DNA of 64,000 nucleotides from Rhodococcus_F sp040656415 (GTDB lineage Bacteria; Actinomycetota; Actinomycetes; Mycobacteriales; Mycobacteriaceae), in contig NZ_JBFAMC010000001.1 of assembly GCF_040656415.1 (NCBI RefSeq), forward strand, positions 992,001 to 1,056,000, written 5' to 3'. The notes below the pieces were generated by a model. That model saw nothing but the letters and a program-made list of their open reading frames with translations, had not been told where the DNA came from and did no database searches. Below, in pieces: positions 1 to 8,152 of this stretch (positions are counted from its first letter, which is position 1; every line of letters begins with the position of its first letter). The translations under genes were made by a program, and so were the position numbers.

Positions 1-896
1 GATCCGATGGCGGGAAACTCGTCGATGGTCGGGGAGACGGCCATCAGCGCCGCACCCTTTGCCGTTACGGTGTCGGGTTCGGCTACGGGAACTACCCCGA
101 TCGTGAAGGCATCGGTGACGGCAGCTTTGATCGCGGGAATGTTCGCCATACCGCCGAGCAAGGCCAGTGCGTCTGGGGGGCGCGGCGAAGAGGCAACTGT
201 CGCATGGATGAAGTCGACCGCTATGCGGATGGCCGGAGCGGCGATCTCGTCGAAAGTGGTGCGGCTGATCTCGACCGGCCGATTGCCCTGTAGATCGACG
301 TCGACGTAGGCGTTCGGCTCCGAAGACAGTTGTTCCTTCGCGACGCGGCAACGAGCCGAGAGTAGGGCCCGGTCCAAGTAGCGAAGTGGGTGCGACGTGG
401 GGAGACTGCCGACGACGTGACCGTAGAGCAGGTCATCGATTCCGCGGCCACTGAAATCGTTTGTCCGGTCGGCGTGTATCACTTCTCCGGTCATCTGATC
501 GGCCACGACGACGGACAGCCCGGAATCGCCGAAGTCAGCTATGGCAACGGTGGCGTACTGGGCGATCTCCCCGGTGTGCCGCAGGTATGACAGTGCCGCG
601 ACGGCCTCGGGCACCAGATGCACGCGGTGGCGTTGCCGACTGACGGCGTTGCGAATTGCGTGGGCTTGTTTGGGGGTTCGGTAGGTTACGGCGAGGGCAT
701 CCGGGGCGGCGGGGGCGGCGGGAACCTGCGTGGTCATCAGTGAGATCGATGATCGGACCAGATCGCCGAGATCGGAATGTGACTGGTCGGCAGAGAGGAA
801 GCGGAACTGGGCGTGTTGCGCCCCGTTCGGAGAAATCTTGACGAGAGCGGAGCTGACACCTGCCGCACCGGTCGACATCCCCAAAGACGTACCCAT
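1..896 (-). CDS. Hsp70-family (DnaK-like) protein, C-terminus cut off by window edge
   Basis: The gene enters the window from its start codon and runs off base 1, so about 298 N-terminal residues are visible. They read as an actin/Hsp70-type ATPase: a degenerate first phosphate loop near residues 4-18, a second phosphate motif with DFGDSG at 121-126, and an adenosine-motif-like LLGGMANIPAI at 246-256. The start is chosen at ATG 896 because AAGGTGG lies four bases upstream; an in-frame ATG at 911 is the alternative. It is more divergent than true DnaK, for example GDSG where DnaK has GGGT, and DnaK is normally encoded elsewhere with grpE and dnaJ. It is probably one of the Hsp70-like proteins of unknown client found in Nocardiaceae. 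Whether a substrate-binding domain follows cannot be seen. Confidence 0.75.
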   Translation of the reverse strand, partial: MGTSLGMSTGAAGVSSALVKISPNGAQHAQFRFLSADQSHSDLGDLVRSSISLMTTQVPAAPAAPDALAVTYRTPKQAHAIRNAVSRQRHRVHLVPEAVAALSYLRHTGEIAQYATVAIADFGDSGLSVVVADQMTGEVIHADRTNDFSGRGIDDLLYGHVVGSLPTSHPLRYLDRALLSARCRVAKEQLSSEPNAYVDVDLQGNRPVEISRTTFDEIAAPAIRIAVDFIHATVASSPRPPDALALLGGMANIPAIKAAVTDAFTIGVVPVAEPDTVTAKGAALMAVSPTIDEFPAIG

Positions 897-1097
897 CACA
901 CCACCTTGCATGTTCGACGCGTGACCTGAGTTTCTGCCGGAGCGTCCACCTCAGCCGGAGTTTCCTGTCGGCTGTATCGGCGGGTGTTACCTGAACGTTA
1001 CAGAAAAATTGAGAACTTCGCTCCGCAATATCAGCGAAGGGGCGGAGGATTGCGCTCGACAGACCGGACCACCTGCGTAGTTGTCCAAAGGAATCGT

Positions 1098-1634
1098 ATG
1101 GGATCTGCGAGTGATTCTCGTCACTTCACCTATCGCGAGCGCCGTCGGCTGTTGTGGCGCGCTGTCATGCGCCCGCTGGTTCTCGTGGCAGTCTGCCTAG
1201 GGGCCTACTTCTTCCTGCCCTGGACGGCCATTGACGAACTGTCTGTGCCAGGACTCTTGGTAGGAGGCCTGATTGTCATTCTCGTCGTCGCGGCTTGGCA
1301 GCTCCAGCGCATCGTTGTTTCGGAGGCGCCGGTGCTCCAGGGAGTTGAAGCGCTTGCCGTGATCCTGCCCATGTATCTCCTCGGATTCTCGGCTACCTAC
1401 ATGCTGATTTCCGAGCGCTATCCCGAGTTCTTCTCCGAGTCCCTCACACGTATGGGGGCTCTGTACTTCTCGCTCTCAGTCTTCTCGACTGTTGGTTTCG
1501 GCGACATCGCCGCGGTATCCGACCCGGCGAGAGCAATTGTGAGCGTGCAGATGGTCGGCAACATGATTCTGATCGGAGCGGGAGTCCGACTGGTCGTGGC
1601 CGTCGTCGGCTGGTCGAGCCGACGACGGCGCTAG
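1098..1634 (+). CDS. Potassium-channel-like membrane protein (ion transport 2 type pore)
   Basis: A 178-residue protein with about four hydrophobic segments (near residues 24-41, 50-68, 84-105 and 143-168) and a pore loop carrying the selectivity-filter signature TVGFGD at 131-136, as in two-TM potassium channels. The tail ends in a short Arg-rich stretch with no RCK/TrkA-N or cyclic-nucleotide domain, so gating partners are not evident. The start at ATG 1098 is preferred because AAAGGA lies about five bases upstream; the frame is open further upstream. Potassium selectivity is inferred from the filter alone. Confidence 0.75.
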   Translation: MGSASDSRHFTYRERRRLLWRAVMRPLVLVAVCLGAYFFLPWTAIDELSVPGLLVGGLIVILVVAAWQLQRIVVSEAPVLQGVEALAVILPMYLLGFSATYMLISERYPEFFSESLTRMGALYFSLSVFSTVGFGDIAAVSDPARAIVSVQMVGNMILIGAGVRLVVAVVGWSSRRRR

Positions 1635-1700
1635 CTATCGAGACGTGGAAGCTCCGGCGCTGCTGCAGCGGAACTACTCGTCGTGTTGCGAATCCCTAGC

Positions 1701-3425
1701 TCAGCTACGGTCCGACACAAGCAACAGTTCGGCGTTCTGGTCCCGGGACTTGCCCCCCTTGGTTGGATTGCCATGGGGGTCGTTGAAGGCGAACTCCCGG
1801 TACAGCGACGCAAGCCCAACCGGCGAGAGATCGGTGTAATCGACGGAATAGGGGCTGTCGGCTTCGAACAGGGTGGTGAAGAGCGAGATGGTGCCGTCTT
1901 CGTTGTCGGCCACCTCGATGATCCGTCCGAGTTGGGGGAAGTCGATGTGCGATGCCGTGTTGATCTCCCAGAACGACTGCCCCGGGGTCTTCCCTTCCTT
2001 GGGCCTGATCTTGTTCCGATGGCTGTGGCCGTTGACCCACGCGAGCACGTTCGGGAATCGGTGCAGCAGATCTACCACCTCTGAACCGGGTACTCGGCGC
2101 TCGGACGGGTTCGTCGGATCCGGGCGCAGGTTGTCCATGCTGCTGGTGTGGTGGCTGAACAGCACGAACCAGGTGTCGGTGGCCTGTCGTGACACAGGTG
2201 AGCCGTCGGTATCGAAGTAGCGACTGCTCCCCTTGATCAGAGTTTCCTCGAGCCACTTGAACTGTGCCTCGCCGAGCGAACCTTCGGCGAAGCCGGCGTG
2301 GTTGGTGGAGTCCATGCCGATTCCGACGACGCCCGGGGCCATCTCGAAGGTGTAGTAGCCGATCCCGGTCTCGCCGGCGTCCGGCGCGAACCCGTGACCG
2401 ATCGGTCCCGGGCCTCTGTTCTCCAGTTTCAGGTGTTCGGCAATGAACTCGCGTGGCGTGAACGGCTTGCGGGCGCGATCGGATGTGACCCTTTCTGCCC
2501 CCTTGGTGAACGAGGACAGGGTGGCGAGCACAAGCTCGGCGTCGCCGGAGGTGGCGGCGGAGCCAAGGACGTCCAGTTGCTCCGCTGATCCCGGTTCCAT
2601 GAACTTCCACGGACCGGTGTACATGTTCTCCAGCAACGGGACTCCGGTCGGGATGCTGCCTACCACCGTGTCGTCGTGATTGCCGAACACGCAGTACCAC
2701 GGGGTGTTCAGGCCCGGGCTGCTGAACGGCGCGATCGCGGCGTCGAGCAGCCCCGGAATCTCTGGATATCCGGCCTGCTTGTAGTTGTCCTGAGCCGACG
2801 ATCCAGGGTTCCAATACAGCTCCACACCCGAGTCCTGCACACCCTCGTAGGTGTCGGGGTCGCCGGTGTTGGGGGTGATGGTGCCGCCGTTCATGGCGGT
2901 GAGGAACCAGTCCAGTTCGGCGAATTCCTTGTTGTCGGTGTTGTCGCCGGTGGTCACGACCGCGTCGAATGGGCGCTGGGTGTGCGGTCCGGATCCGATC
3001 GAATTGATCTGCCTGACCAGGGCGGTAAGGCCCTGGACGGTCAGAGTCTCCTGGGGGCGGAAGGCCGCGCCGTTGTAGGAGTCGAGGAACTCGAAACGTA
3101 GAGGTGACTGAGAATCAATGATGTGAACGTCGGTGATCTGCACGAAGGAGGCGAGGTCGGTGCGCCGATCCTCACGGCCTGCCTTGGCCTCTGCGAGCTC
3201 GGTGCGGACGACTGTTTGCCAGCCCGGACCCGGGCCGAGTTTGCGATAGCCGGTGTTGCCGAGCGGTACGGCAACCGCTTCGAGAGTGGTGCCGGAGATC
3301 GAGGAGGTGGGCAATGGTGCAGCACCTGCATATTGCAAACCCCAAGGGCGCGTTCCGAATCCAACTGCTCCTACCGCACCGAGCCCCGCGAAAGTCAAGA
3401 ATGAACGTCGAGTGATGTCAGCCAC
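1701..3425 (-). CDS. Tat-exported metallophosphoesterase (TIGR03767-like), copy 1
   Basis: A 574-residue protein that begins with a twin-arginine signal (TRRSFLTFAG followed by a hydrophobic run), so it is predicted to be exported folded. Calcineurin-like metal-binding motifs follow in order: TDVH, TGDNTDN, GNHDD, FSHHTS and NGHSH. It resembles the actinobacterial TIGR03767 metallophosphoesterases, whose substrate is not established. It is a close paralogue of the next gene (3715-5448), and both share the GTGGCTGA start context and a similar stretch just upstream, so they arose by tandem duplication. A CRP-like site lies about 60 bases upstream of the GTG start. Exported phosphatase or phosphodiesterase activity is inferred. 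Confidence 0.88.
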   Translation of the reverse strand: MADITRRSFLTFAGLGAVGAVGFGTRPWGLQYAGAAPLPTSSISGTTLEAVAVPLGNTGYRKLGPGPGWQTVVRTELAEAKAGREDRRTDLASFVQITDVHIIDSQSPLRFEFLDSYNGAAFRPQETLTVQGLTALVRQINSIGSGPHTQRPFDAVVTTGDNTDNKEFAELDWFLTAMNGGTITPNTGDPDTYEGVQDSGVELYWNPGSSAQDNYKQAGYPEIPGLLDAAIAPFSSPGLNTPWYCVFGNHDDTVVGSIPTGVPLLENMYTGPWKFMEPGSAEQLDVLGSAATSGDAELVLATLSSFTKGAERVTSDRARKPFTPREFIAEHLKLENRGPGPIGHGFAPDAGETGIGYYTFEMAPGVVGIGMDSTNHAGFAEGSLGEAQFKWLEETLIKGSSRYFDTDGSPVSRQATDTWFVLFSHHTSSMDNLRPDPTNPSERRVPGSEVVDLLHRFPNVLAWVNGHSHRNKIRPKEGKTPGQSFWEINTASHIDFPQLGRIIEVADNEDGTISLFTTLFEADSPYSVDYTDLSPVGLASLYREFAFNDPHGNPTKGGKSRDQNAELLLVSDRS

Positions 3426-3485
3426 GCGGGCACCATACGCGATGAATCATCGAACAGCGGAAGGATTCCGCACAGTCACCGCATT

Positions 3486-3501
3486 TGTGATGCGTACCAC
3501 A
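3486..3501. promoter_or_regulatory. CRP/GlxR-like binding site upstream of metallophosphoesterase copy 1
   Basis: TGTGATGCGTACCACA matches the CRP/GlxR half-site pattern TGTGA-N6-TCACA with one mismatch. It sits about 61 bases before the start of copy 1, and a near-identical site sits in the same region of copy 2 (5491-5506). Conservation between the two duplicated promoters is the main support. Binding is inferred. Confidence 0.45.
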
Positions 3502-3634
3502 ACATTTGATGACTGTGAGCGCGGCCGCTTCTGGGGCACACGGTCATTCGCCGCTGTTCAGGTGGCGGGGCCCGGAGCATCCACAACCGTTGAAACGTGG
3601 TCGTCCGTCCTGTACGCACGGCCTATGGCCGGTC

Positions 3635-3689
3635 CCGGGTGTCGGGGTGGATCAACCTGTTCGACAGCGTGTTCCACCCCGACACCCGG
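3635..3689 (-). terminator. Long hairpin after metallophosphoesterase copy 2
   Basis: Two perfect 17-base inverted arms (3635-3651 and 3673-3689) are separated by a 21-base loop. The hairpin begins 25 bases beyond the stop of the minus-strand gene 3715-5448 and precedes the promoter of copy 1, which fits a transcription terminator. No long T run is obvious, so it would be a GC-rich actinobacterial type. Confidence 0.6.
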
Positions 3690-3714
3690 CCGGGCAATTA
3701 CAGTGAATCCGGGC

Positions 3715-5448
3715 TCAGCGATCTGACGTCAGCAACAATTCGACGTTCCTGTCGCCGGCTGTGCCGGTGCGGAAGTCCGGCATGGCGTGGATGTCGTTGA
3801 AGGAGAACTCCCGGTACAGCGACGCCAACCCCAAGGGGGAGAGGTCGGTGTATTCGACGGCATAGGGACTGTCGGCCTCGAACAGGGTGGTCAGCAGTGA
3901 GACGGTGCCGTCTTCGTTGTCGGCCACCTCGATGATCCGCCCGAGTTGGGGGAAGTCGATGTGCGATGCCGTGTTGATCTCCCAGAACGATTGCCCGGGG
4001 GTATCTCCTTTCCAGGGTTTGATCCTGTTGTCATGGGTGTGGCCGTTGACCCATGCGAGCACGTTCGGGAACCGGTGCAGCAGATCGATCAACTCGGCAC
4101 CGGGTATACGGCGTTCGGAAGGGTCAGCTGGATCCGGTTCCAGATTGTCCATGGTGTCGCTCGTGTGATGGCTGAACAGTATGAACCAGGTGTCGTCGCC
4201 CGAACGCGAGACCGGAGAGCCGCCGGTGTCGAAGTAGCGATTGCTCCCTTCGATCAGGGTTTGCTCGATCCACTTGAACTGTGCCTCGCCGAGCGAGCCA
4301 TCGACGTAGCCTGCGCGGTTGGTGGAGTCCATGCTGATACCGACGACGCCCGGGGCCATCTCGAAGGAGTAGTAGCCGATCCCGGTCTCGCCGGCATCCG
4401 GTGCGAAACCGTGCCCGACCGGGCCCGGGCCGGTGTTGTCTGGTTTCAGGTGTTCGGCAATGAATTGGGCTGGGGTGAACGGCTGCCGCCGGGGATCGGC
4501 AGTGACCGTCCGGGGTGGCGTGGTGAATGCGGACAGTGCGGTGAGAAAGTCTCCTGCGCTGCCGGAACCGGCGGCCGACCCTGCCGACATCGCCTCCTTC
4601 TCCGATGGCACCTCGAATTTCTCCGTGCCTGTGTACATCCGTTCGAGGAGGCCGATGTCGTTCGGGAGGACGCCCTGCACAGAATCGTCGTGGTTGCCGA
4701 ACACGCAGTACCACGGTGTGTTCAGGCCGGGGCTTTCAAATGACGTGATCGCGGCGTTGAGCAGCTCCGGAAGTTCGGGGAAACCTTCCCGCTTGTACAT
4801 GTCGGTGATCGACGATCCGGGGTTCCAGTACAGGTCGGCACCCGAGTTCTGCACACCCTCGTAGGTAGTGAGATCACCGGTGTTTGGGGTGATGGTGCCG
4901 CCGTTCATGGAGGTGAGGAACCAGTCCAGTTCGATGAATTCCTTGTTGTCGGTGTTGTCACCGGTGGTCACGACGGCGTCGAACGCACGCCCGGTGTGGG
5001 GGCCGGAGGCGAGTGAGTTGACCCGCCTGACCAGGGCGGCCAGCCCCTGAGTGGTGAGTGTCTCCTGGGGGCGGAAGGCGGAGCCTTCCATGGGATGCAT
5101 GTATTCGACACGAACAGGGGACTGGGCATCGACCATATGGACGTCGGTCAATTGCACTAAGGAGGCGAGTGCTCGGCGCCGGTCTTCACGGCCGGACTTG
5201 GCCTCGGCGAGTTCGGTGCGGACGACTGACCCCCAGCCAGGTCCCGGGCCGAGCTTTCTGTATCCGGCGCTGCCGACAGGTATGGCCGCTGCTTCGAGAG
5301 TGGTGCCGGCGATGGAGGCGATCGAGGAAGTGGGCAACGGTACTGCGCCTGCATATTGCAAACCCCAAGGGCGCGTTCCGAATCCAACCGCCCCTACCGC
5401 GCCGAGCCCGGCGAAGGTCAGGAATGAACGTCTGTTGATATCAGCCAC
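3715..5448 (-). CDS. Tat-exported metallophosphoesterase (TIGR03767-like), copy 2
   Basis: A 577-residue paralogue of the gene at 1701-3425, with the same twin-arginine leader and the same metal motifs (TDVHMVD, TGDNTDN, GNHDD, FSHHTSD, NGHTHDN). Divergence is spread along the length, with the mid region around residues 265-310 differing most, so the duplication is not very recent. It starts with GTG at 5448 and is transcribed away from groES. Its upstream region has a CRP-like site and a 17-base palindrome. Substrate unknown; export and metal dependence are inferred from motifs. Confidence 0.88.
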   Translation of the reverse strand: MADINRRSFLTFAGLGAVGAVGFGTRPWGLQYAGAVPLPTSSIASIAGTTLEAAAIPVGSAGYRKLGPGPGWGSVVRTELAEAKSGREDRRRALASLVQLTDVHMVDAQSPVRVEYMHPMEGSAFRPQETLTTQGLAALVRRVNSLASGPHTGRAFDAVVTTGDNTDNKEFIELDWFLTSMNGGTITPNTGDLTTYEGVQNSGADLYWNPGSSITDMYKREGFPELPELLNAAITSFESPGLNTPWYCVFGNHDDSVQGVLPNDIGLLERMYTGTEKFEVPSEKEAMSAGSAAGSGSAGDFLTALSAFTTPPRTVTADPRRQPFTPAQFIAEHLKPDNTGPGPVGHGFAPDAGETGIGYYSFEMAPGVVGISMDSTNRAGYVDGSLGEAQFKWIEQTLIEGSNRYFDTGGSPVSRSGDDTWFILFSHHTSDTMDNLEPDPADPSERRIPGAELIDLLHRFPNVLAWVNGHTHDNRIKPWKGDTPGQSFWEINTASHIDFPQLGRIIEVADNEDGTVSLLTTLFEADSPYAVEYTDLSPLGLASLYREFSFNDIHAMPDFRTGTAGDRNVELLLTSDR

Positions 5449-5471
5449 GCGGGCACAATACGTGATAAATC

Positions 5472-5488
5472 AACCATCAGTGATGGTT
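5472..5488. promoter_or_regulatory. 17-base palindrome in the promoter of metallophosphoesterase copy 2
   Basis: AACCATCA-G-TGATGGTT is a perfect inverted repeat about 24 bases upstream of the GTG start at 5448, next to the CRP-like site at 5491-5506. Its position suits an operator. It is absent from the copy 1 promoter, so the two paralogues may be controlled differently. The factor is unknown. Confidence 0.4.
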
Positions 5489-5490
5489 TT

Positions 5491-5506
5491 TGTGATTACT
5501 ACCACA
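5491..5506. promoter_or_regulatory. CRP/GlxR-like binding site upstream of metallophosphoesterase copy 2
   Basis: TGTGATTACTACCACA fits TGTGA-N6-TCACA with one mismatch and shares both half-sites with the element at 3486-3501. It lies about 43 bases upstream of the gene start. Assignment to a CRP/GlxR-family regulator is inference. Confidence 0.45.
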
Positions 5507-5526
5507 GCACCCCCGCTCCTTGAGGG

Positions 5527-5553
5527 TTGGCACTCTCACGTATAGAGTGCCAA
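5527..5553. promoter_or_regulatory. CIRCE operator (HrcA site) of groES-groEL
   Basis: TTGGCACTC, nine spacer bases, then GAGTGCCAA: a perfect 9-N9-9 inverted repeat close to the CIRCE consensus TTAGCACTC-N9-GAGTGCTAA. It lies about 124 bases before groES. CIRCE is bound by the heat-shock repressor HrcA, so groES-groEL should be repressed at normal temperature. hrcA itself is not in this window. Confidence 0.92.
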
Positions 5554-5676
5554 GTGGCGCCGATCGAGCTCCGGCACCCGCGACGACGGGGCATGTGAAG
5601 TGCCGTATACGGAACACTCAAACATAGAGTCCGAGGAAGTCCTCGGACCGAGATACCCCAAAGTGGAGGGCTCATC

Positions 5677-5976
5677 GTGGCGAGCGTGAACATCAAGCCG
5701 CTCGAGGACAAGATCCTCGTCCAGGCCAATGAGGCAGAGACGACGACCGCCTCGGGCCTGGTCATCCCCGACACGGCCAAGGAGAAGCCGCAAGAGGGCA
5801 CCGTCGTCGCAGTCGGCGAAGGCCGCGTCAACGAGCAGGGCAATCGCATCCCGGTCGATGTCAAGGAGGGTGACACGGTCATCTACTCCAAGTACGGCGG
5901 AACCGAGATCAAGTACGCCGGTGAGGAGTACCTGATCCTGTCGGCACGCGATGTGCTGGCTGTCGTCTCCAAGTAA
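5677..5976 (+). CDS. groES: Co-chaperonin GroES (Hsp10)
   Basis: A 99-residue protein with the usual GroES length and features: the N-terminal IKPLEDKILVQ strand, the mobile-loop region around ETTTASGLVIPD (residues 20-31) and the GTEIKYAGEEYLIL C-terminal sheet. GroES forms the heptameric lid on GroEL in the cytosol. It starts with GTG, supported by GTGGAGG a few bases upstream. groEL follows after about 95 bases on the same strand, and a CIRCE operator lies upstream, so both are expected to be one heat-inducible unit. Confidence 0.97.
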   Translation: MASVNIKPLEDKILVQANEAETTTASGLVIPDTAKEKPQEGTVVAVGEGRVNEQGNRIPVDVKEGDTVIYSKYGGTEIKYAGEEYLILSARDVLAVVSK

Positions 5977-6071
5977 GACATACGTGATCCGCCCCGGAGT
6001 CCCCTACAGGAACCCGGGGCGGAGTGCGTTCACGCGCGAAAATCCCTGAGATCCAGGAGAAGACAGAACAT

Positions 6072-7682
6072 ATGTCCAAGCAGATTGAGTTCAACGAAAC
6101 CGCGCGTCGGTCGCTCGAGCGCGGGGTCGACAAGCTTGCCGACGCGGTCAAGGTGACCTTGGGTCCGCGTGGCCGCCACGTTGTACTGGCCAAGGCGTTC
6201 GGTGGCCCCACGGTCACCAACGACGGTGTCAGCATTGCCCGGGAGATCGAGCTCGAGGATCCGTTCGAAAACCTCGGTGCACAGCTCGTCAAGAGCGTCG
6301 CCACGAAGACCAACGATGTCGCGGGGGACGGCACGACGACGGCTACCGTGCTCGCACAGGCTATCGTGCGAGGCGGTCTGAAGAACATCGCGGCAGGTGC
6401 CAACCCGATGGCACTCGGTGTGGGCATCAACGCCGCAGCCGAGAAGGTCACCGAGACGTTGCTCGCCGCAGCCACCCCAGTCTCTGGCGAGAAGTCCATC
6501 GCCCAGGTCGCGACCGTCTCCTCACGTGACGAGGAGATCGGCGGACTCGTCGGAGAGGCGCTCACCCGTGTCGGCGCCGACGGAGTCGTCACGGTGGAGG
6601 AAGCATCCACACTCGCAACCGAGCTCGTGATCACCGAGGGCGTCCAGTTCGACAAGGGCTTCCTGTCGCCGTACTTCGTCACCGACCTCGACGCACAGAA
6701 GGCTGTATACGAGGACACGCTCGTGCTGCTGTACCGCGAGAAGATCAGCTCCCTGCCCGACTTCCTGCCGCTGCTCGAGAAGGTCGCCGAGAGCGGCAAG
6801 CCGCTCCTTATCATCGCGGAGGACGTCGAGGGAGAGGTGCTCTCGACGTTGGTGGTCAACTCCATCCGCAAGACCGTCAAAGCGGTCGCGGTCAAGGCGC
6901 CGTTCTTCGGTGACCGCCGGAAGGCATTCCTCGAAGACCTCGCGGTCGTCACCGGTGGCACTGTCATCAACTCGGATGTCGGCCTCACGTTGAAGGATGC
7001 CGGTCTGGACTTGCTCGGCAGCGCCCGCCGCATCGTCGTCAGCAAGGACGAAACCACGATTGTCGACGGTGCCGGAACCGACGCCGACATCGAGGCCCGC
7101 ATCGCTCAGCTGCGCCGCGAGATCGAGAACACCGACTCCGACTGGGACCGTGAGAAGCTCGAAGAGCGGCTTGCGAAGCTTGCCGGTGGCGTGGCGGTCA
7201 TCCGCGTCGGTGCTGCGACCGAGACCGACCTCAAGGAGCGAAAGTTCCGTGTCGAAGATGCCGTGAACGCGGCGAAGGCCGCTGTTGCCGAGGGCATCGT
7301 CCCTGGTGGTGGTTCCGCTTTGATTCAGGCCGGCGCGGAGCTGGCCGATGACTTGGGTCTGACCGGTGATGAGGCCACTGGTGTCAGGGTGGTTCGCGAG
7401 GCCTTGCAAGCCCCCCTGTTCTGGATTGCCGGTAATGCAGGCCTTGACGGCTCCGTGGTGACCAGCGAGGTTGCCGAGCTGCCCAAGGGGCACGGATTCA
7501 ATGCCGCGACCCTGACCTACGGTGACCTGCTCGCCGACGGAGTGGTCGACCCGGTCAAGGTCACCCGTTCCGCGGTCGTCAATGCGGCCTCGGTCGCAAG
7601 GATGGTCCTCACCACAGAGAGCGCAGTGGTCGAAAAGCCTGAGGAAGTAGAAGAGCCTGCGGGTCACGGTCACAGCCACTAG
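6072..7682 (+). CDS. groEL1: Chaperonin GroEL1 (60 kDa, His-rich tail)
   Basis: A 536-residue group I chaperonin with the ATP-site motifs TLGPRGRHV (about residues 30-38) and VAGDGTTTATVLA (around 83-95). The start ATG 6072 follows AGGAGAAG. The C-terminus ends GHGHSH rather than the Gly-Met-rich tail of canonical GroEL. In mycobacteria and relatives the groES-linked copy (GroEL1) has such a His-rich tail, while the main housekeeping chaperonin GroEL2 is encoded elsewhere. In mycobacteria GroEL1 has been tied to biofilm and mycolate-related functions; that role here is inference. A strong terminator follows. Confidence 0.96.
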   Translation: MSKQIEFNETARRSLERGVDKLADAVKVTLGPRGRHVVLAKAFGGPTVTNDGVSIAREIELEDPFENLGAQLVKSVATKTNDVAGDGTTTATVLAQAIVRGGLKNIAAGANPMALGVGINAAAEKVTETLLAAATPVSGEKSIAQVATVSSRDEEIGGLVGEALTRVGADGVVTVEEASTLATELVITEGVQFDKGFLSPYFVTDLDAQKAVYEDTLVLLYREKISSLPDFLPLLEKVAESGKPLLIIAEDVEGEVLSTLVVNSIRKTVKAVAVKAPFFGDRRKAFLEDLAVVTGGTVINSDVGLTLKDAGLDLLGSARRIVVSKDETTIVDGAGTDADIEARIAQLRREIENTDSDWDREKLEERLAKLAGGVAVIRVGAATETDLKERKFRVEDAVNAAKAAVAEGIVPGGGSALIQAGAELADDLGLTGDEATGVRVVREALQAPLFWIAGNAGLDGSVVTSEVAELPKGHGFNAATLTYGDLLADGVVDPVKVTRSAVVNAASVARMVLTTESAVVEKPEEVEEPAGHGHSH

Positions 7683-7724
7683 TCGCGGCCCCGGACGCTG
7701 ATCGAGCGTACTTCGTTCGACCTG

Positions 7725-7760
7725 GAGAACCCCCGCACGTCGACCCGTGCGGGGGTTCTC
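7725..7760 (+). terminator. Rho-independent terminator after groEL1
   Basis: Perfect 15-base arms (GAGAACCCCCGCACG and its complement) around a six-base loop, 42 bases after the groEL1 stop. It also lies just past the end of the convergent whiB gene, so it could serve both directions. Confidence 0.9.
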
Positions 7761-7816
7761 GTGCACGGGTGCACTGATCTCAGCACGCCGGAATGTGTCG
7801 GTAGGGTCGCTGCCGG

Positions 7817-8152
7817 TCAGTGGCGGTGGGCCCGCGTGGCGACCTGGCAGTTCGGTTGGTAGGGCTGGACGGTCAGGTGGCGCCGGCGAGTACGCCCCTC
7901 ACGTTCGGTCTCGGACATACCGCCCCAGATCCCGTACGGCTCGGACACCCGCAGGGCGTGATTGCGGCAGTCGTCGAGGACAGGGCAGCGATTGCACAGT
8001 TCCTTGGCGCGCTTCTCCCGTTGCTTGCGTGCTCGTCCACGTTCGCCGTCTGGGTGGAAGAACATCGAGGAGTCGGCCCCGCGGCACAGTCCGTGCATTT
8101 GCCAATCCCAGATGTCTGAATTCGTGCCGGGAAGGTCATTGGGCGCAGGCAT
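7817..8152 (-). CDS. whiB3: WhiB-family iron-sulfur transcription regulator, WhiB3-like
   Basis: A 111-residue Wbl protein with the four cluster cysteines at C23, C53, C56 and C62 (C-x29-C-x2-C-x5-C), the G[I/V]WGG turn at 74-78 and a basic Arg-rich C-terminal stretch for DNA contact. Such proteins bind a 4Fe-4S cluster and the housekeeping sigma factor domain 4. The neighbourhood (groEL1 on one side, sigD on the other) matches Rv3416/whiB3 of M. tuberculosis, a redox regulator of lipid metabolism; the whiB3 assignment rests on synteny and sequence together. The upstream region is unusually long (about 700 bases). Confidence 0.9.
   Translation of the reverse strand: MPAPNDLPGTNSDIWDWQMHGLCRGADSSMFFHPDGERGRARKQREKRAKELCNRCPVLDDCRNHALRVSEPYGIWGGMSETEREGRTRRRHLTVQPYQPNCQVATRAHRH

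Noticed and set aside
7..309. Plus-strand open frame at the window start
   Set aside because: It is the antisense of the Hsp70-like gene, whose minus-strand frame stays open for almost 900 bases with ATPase motifs.
6522..7766. Long open frame on the minus strand opposite groEL1
   Set aside because: It is the antisense reading of a GC-rich gene with strong third-position bias; the product has no recognisable motif and groEL1 is certain.
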